This document shows, piece after piece, positions 60,902 through 64,000 of a DNA stretch of 64,000 nt. This DNA is from Hermodice carunculata (lineage: Eukaryota > Annelida > Polychaeta > Eunicida > Amphinomidae): the NCBI GenBank assembly GCA_964020975.1, contig OZ026628.1, positions 57,986,022-58,050,021 on the forward strand, written 5' to 3'. Below the pieces are notes generated by a model. It made no database searches, was not told the DNA's origin, and saw nothing but the letters and a program-made list of their open reading frames with translations. Each line of letters begins with the position of its first letter. The first letter of the stretch is position 1. The translations under genes and the position numbers were made by a program.

Positions 60902-61799
60902 CACGTTGACATAAATTATCTTGAAACAATTAAAATAAATCAAAGTCCCTCGCATATAATCTGATATACATTTTAGTCACATACACACCCTGCAAAGTTT
61001 CATCAAGTTTTATTTAGTGCTTCAGGAGTGATCATAATTATTTAATTCATTCAAATTGATATTTAAATTTTATTTTTAAAAATGGACTGAAATGATAAAG
61101 ATTAATAAGAATTAATTTTAAGTAATCAAAATTAGTCTAAATTAAAACTTGTTGGCTGACCAAATTCCAGTTGGCACAATAATAAGACCATACGCACGAA
61201 CTTCGGTAAAATTGTACATTTTCATCCATAACGCCCTTTGCTTTGACTGTATTTAGCTTCGTTTCTTTAGATCCTGCCTTGGTTCAGGCAACTGCTTTCT
61301 GAATTTTAATGAATTATTGAGATTAGGAATTATTGATAAGAGTACATATACATGTTATGCATTGTTACTATTCGAATGTCAGCAATTGTGACCTGCTGGT
61401 TTATGTCTTGGTAATGGTTGATCCTATGTCCAAGCTTACTGTTATACATTAATAGGAAAGCACGTACAAAATATAAGAGATTCTTCTGGTGTTATTAACC
61501 TGGAAAGGTCAAACTGACATCTTGGTTTATAAAGTCTCGGTAATGGCGAACCCTTGGCTCATGATTACTTTAAATACTAATAAGAAATTACCTATAGGAT
61601 TTCTTGAGTTTTTTTTTTACTTTTGACCTTGAAAGTTGAAACAAACATATTACCTTCTATCTTGGTAATGATTGACCCTGTCCCTTTTCATGCAAGAAAT
61701 GATGACTCCAATACTGTGAGCAAGTAAAAGCTTTGATATTGCAAACAGGGACGAGTCTTACGGAAAAGTAACCTTGATATTGAATGTTACAGCCCTGTA
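60902..61799. other. intergenic, faint repeat only
   Basis: A GTCTCGGTAATGG phrase and its neighbours recur near 61410, 61545 and 61665, so a worn ~130-bp repeat may be present. Nothing else. Confidence 0.4.
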
Positions 61800-62740
61800 G
61801 TTTATGATTTTGTGGGTTTTTTTGTTTTTTTATTTTTATTTTTGCAAAATCTTCTCGAATATCGCTTAGTCAATTGCTTCGAAATTACGTCGAAACAAAC
61901 TGGGGACCCCCAGACCTTATTTATTTCAACAGGTGACGCTGCGATCTCCTAAAAGTATTTTGTACTGATTTTTGTGCTTCACCTCTTTCTCTAAAACATT
62001 ACTCAGATTGCTCTGAAACATGTTGGCAATGTAGCTTGTGGGAGTTTCAGACAAAGTTGTTAACTAGACAGCTACTTTGGATTCCTAATTTTTAACTAAT
62101 TTTTAAATTCTGATACTTGTCGGTTGATGCATGCATTCCTACTGATTACTATGTGAGTCAATGTGGACGCAATCGGAATTCACATTTTTTACTTTTCCCC
62201 CAAACCGTCCACCAGATTTATTTCAAAGTTGGTGGGGATGTGCCTTAGGGTAATCCCTGCCAACTTTATACAAATGGTTATAGTCAAATGATTTTCAGAT
62301 TTTTAAAGATTTTTTTGTTTTCTTGGTAAAATGTTAACAAATCGTCCCCCAAACAGTTGAATCAATTCCTTTGAAATTGCATAGAGACAACAGGCGGTGC
62401 TGTGATACTTCGTTTTGGAAAAAAAATTTCGCGCTTATTTGCTTTGCTTGACTTCTTGTCCAAAACTTTAACTTGGATTTTCTTCAAACTTATTGGAAAT
62501 GTACCTGGACTTGATCTCTTTCATATTTTCCAACACACGGTGGGGCTTTCATTTTGTTACTTTTAACAAAACTAGCAAAATCAAGAAAAATCGGCAACGG
62601 GATATGTACATGTTAACAACAGTGATGATGGTCTTAGAAAATTTACCTTGATGTCATGCTGAAGCTCACGGTACCACTTCAGTTTAAGCATGAATGTGAG
62701 GTCAACTGAGCAGAGGGCTGTCACATTCCTCTTGTTTTAA
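61800..62740 (+). repeat. array of the 53-kb family, copy 3
   Basis: AATCTTCTCGAATATCGC, CAATTGCTTCGAAATTACGT, AACAGGTGACGCTGCGAT, CAAACCGTCCACCAGATTTA and TTGGTGGGGATGTGCC follow the family order. The tail is GAGGTCAACTGAGCAGAGGG then CTCTTGTTTTA. Confidence 0.75.
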
Positions 62741-63866
62741 ATATTTTGTGATAATTCAAATTCAAAACAGAACTTATACGGTTTTTAACATATTTGATTA
62801 TATTGTCATTATTGACACTTTTAAATGGCAATTACATCGCCTATTCCTTGTTTTTTCCATCATCTGTCTCATCAGCGGACGATACTGTATCCGTATCATG
62901 TCACTCACATGAAAAACATTTGTTCCTGTTTTGCTGAAAAAGACCTGTAACTCAGCTCTAACTCAGCTCTGTGTGGTTATACATTCAAATAAATGAACAA
63001 TTTTAATCATATTTCATTGTCATATGAACTAAAATCATAAAAAATAATCCGTGAATTTCCTATCGTTACGATTTTAACAACAAATCTAGTATTAGAAATG
63101 TGAAATTCTAAATCAAGAAGTACGTCTTCATTATCTTCAGTACTGGTACTCTCCAAAGGAATATCAGGTGCATAGATCAGGAGGCTAATTGAATAATAAT
63201 AATAAAATATTTTGACGTTTATACAAGCAATATCGTCAATATATCTGGCATCAAACGATACCAGTTTCGCTTAAAAAGGTTAGTTTAATAACTTTCTGTA
63301 TGAATTCATACTCAAGCCCAGAAAGACACAAATCAGGCAGTAAAGGTGAACAATTACTGACCTCGGAGATATCCTTGATTTGTTGAAATACCAATGATCC
63401 CCAATTAAATAAAAAGCTTATTAAGAAAAATGAATTGTGCTTATCAATTCTTTTATAGTACATGATTTAACATTGCTTTTGATATAGGGTTTTTCAGACC
63501 AAAAAGCATTTTTTTTCTAAATGTGTTTGCATTTCTATATTTATGACTATCATAATTAAACATTTTAACGATTCATTTGTAAAGTGATTCTTTTACATTT
63601 TCAAGGACAAATTTGTGTATGAATCAAAACGGTCATCACTTAAGTATTTTATGCTGAATTTTTGGAACAGATAGACATATTTTTGTTTGGCACCGTGAAA
63701 ATGTATCAGCTTTGCAAATATACCCATTCCTCTGGTCAGAGAAAGATGAATGCGTCGCTGACCGTGAGTCACATTTGCTTGTTCGCCACTAGATGTCAGC
63801 AGGGGCAACTACAGCTATTTCAAAAGCCCACAGAAGGACCCTTAAATTATGACTGTGTGCCAATTC
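62741..63866. other. intergenic sequence, nothing recognised
   Basis: Two ~70-codon minus-strand frames (63251-63463 and 63593-63808) lack any recognised motif. Confidence 0.5.

Positions 63867-64000
<134 letters not shown>

Overview
The window looks like AT-rich, intron- and repeat-dominated DNA from a marine lophotrochozoan, most likely a mollusc. I base that on the many degenerate arrays built around TGACCT/AGGTCA-type words, the frequent TACATGTA words, dense short inverted-repeat transposons, and one host gene with very long introns. This is recognition from memory; no search was run. I see no bacterial features, no CRISPR array, and no rRNA or tRNA gene.

The only host gene I can support is on the minus strand: the 5' part of an AMPD2-like AMP deaminase. 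Four candidate coding exons lie at 46276-46300 (start codon), 25188-25346, 21897-22128 and 1435-1618. Their splice phases agree at every join (1/1, 1/1, 2/2). The encoded N-terminal regulatory region resembles vertebrate AMPD2. The catalytic domain must lie beyond the left edge of the window. Positions 1-46300 are therefore almost entirely intron: intron 1 is about 20.9 kb, intron 2 about 3.1 kb and intron 3 about 20.3 kb.

The introns hold several repeat layers. (1) There are about nine TTAA-flanked miniature elements with piggyBac-like ends, in four subfamilies with different interiors but the same central hairpin (arms beginning GTCAACAGCTTTCC). (2) A 2.24-kb TTAA-flanked element with matching ends lies at 43513-45754. 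(3) About a dozen TA-flanked elements of roughly 165-180 bp have CAGTG...CACTG ends. (4) Several hAT-like elements are present, some nested. (5) There are head-to-tail arrays of 130-500-bp units, several ending in a shared module of GGAC-type words, a GC-rich hairpin and ATAAAA. (6) A tRNA-derived SINE lies at 34070-34320 and a long near-perfect palindrome at 36069-36320.

Right of 46300, upstream of the gene, are a decayed LINE 3' fragment, a broken SWIM-zinc-finger-like fragment at 49678-49989, more arrays (51.4, 53.1-54.9, 59.5-60.5 and 61.8-62.7 kb), long microsatellites (AT, GAA, CTTT, CAA, TTA), a 51-bp minisatellite and a local duplication split by (AT)n.

I found no clear new gene system. 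The observations most worth testing are the conserved hairpin shared by otherwise different TTAA elements, the dispersal of nuclear-receptor-like binding words (DR2, consensus ERE-type palindromes, TCAAGGTCA) by repeats inside the introns of one metabolic gene, the common 3' module of unrelated arrays, and the long intronic dsRNA-forming palindrome.
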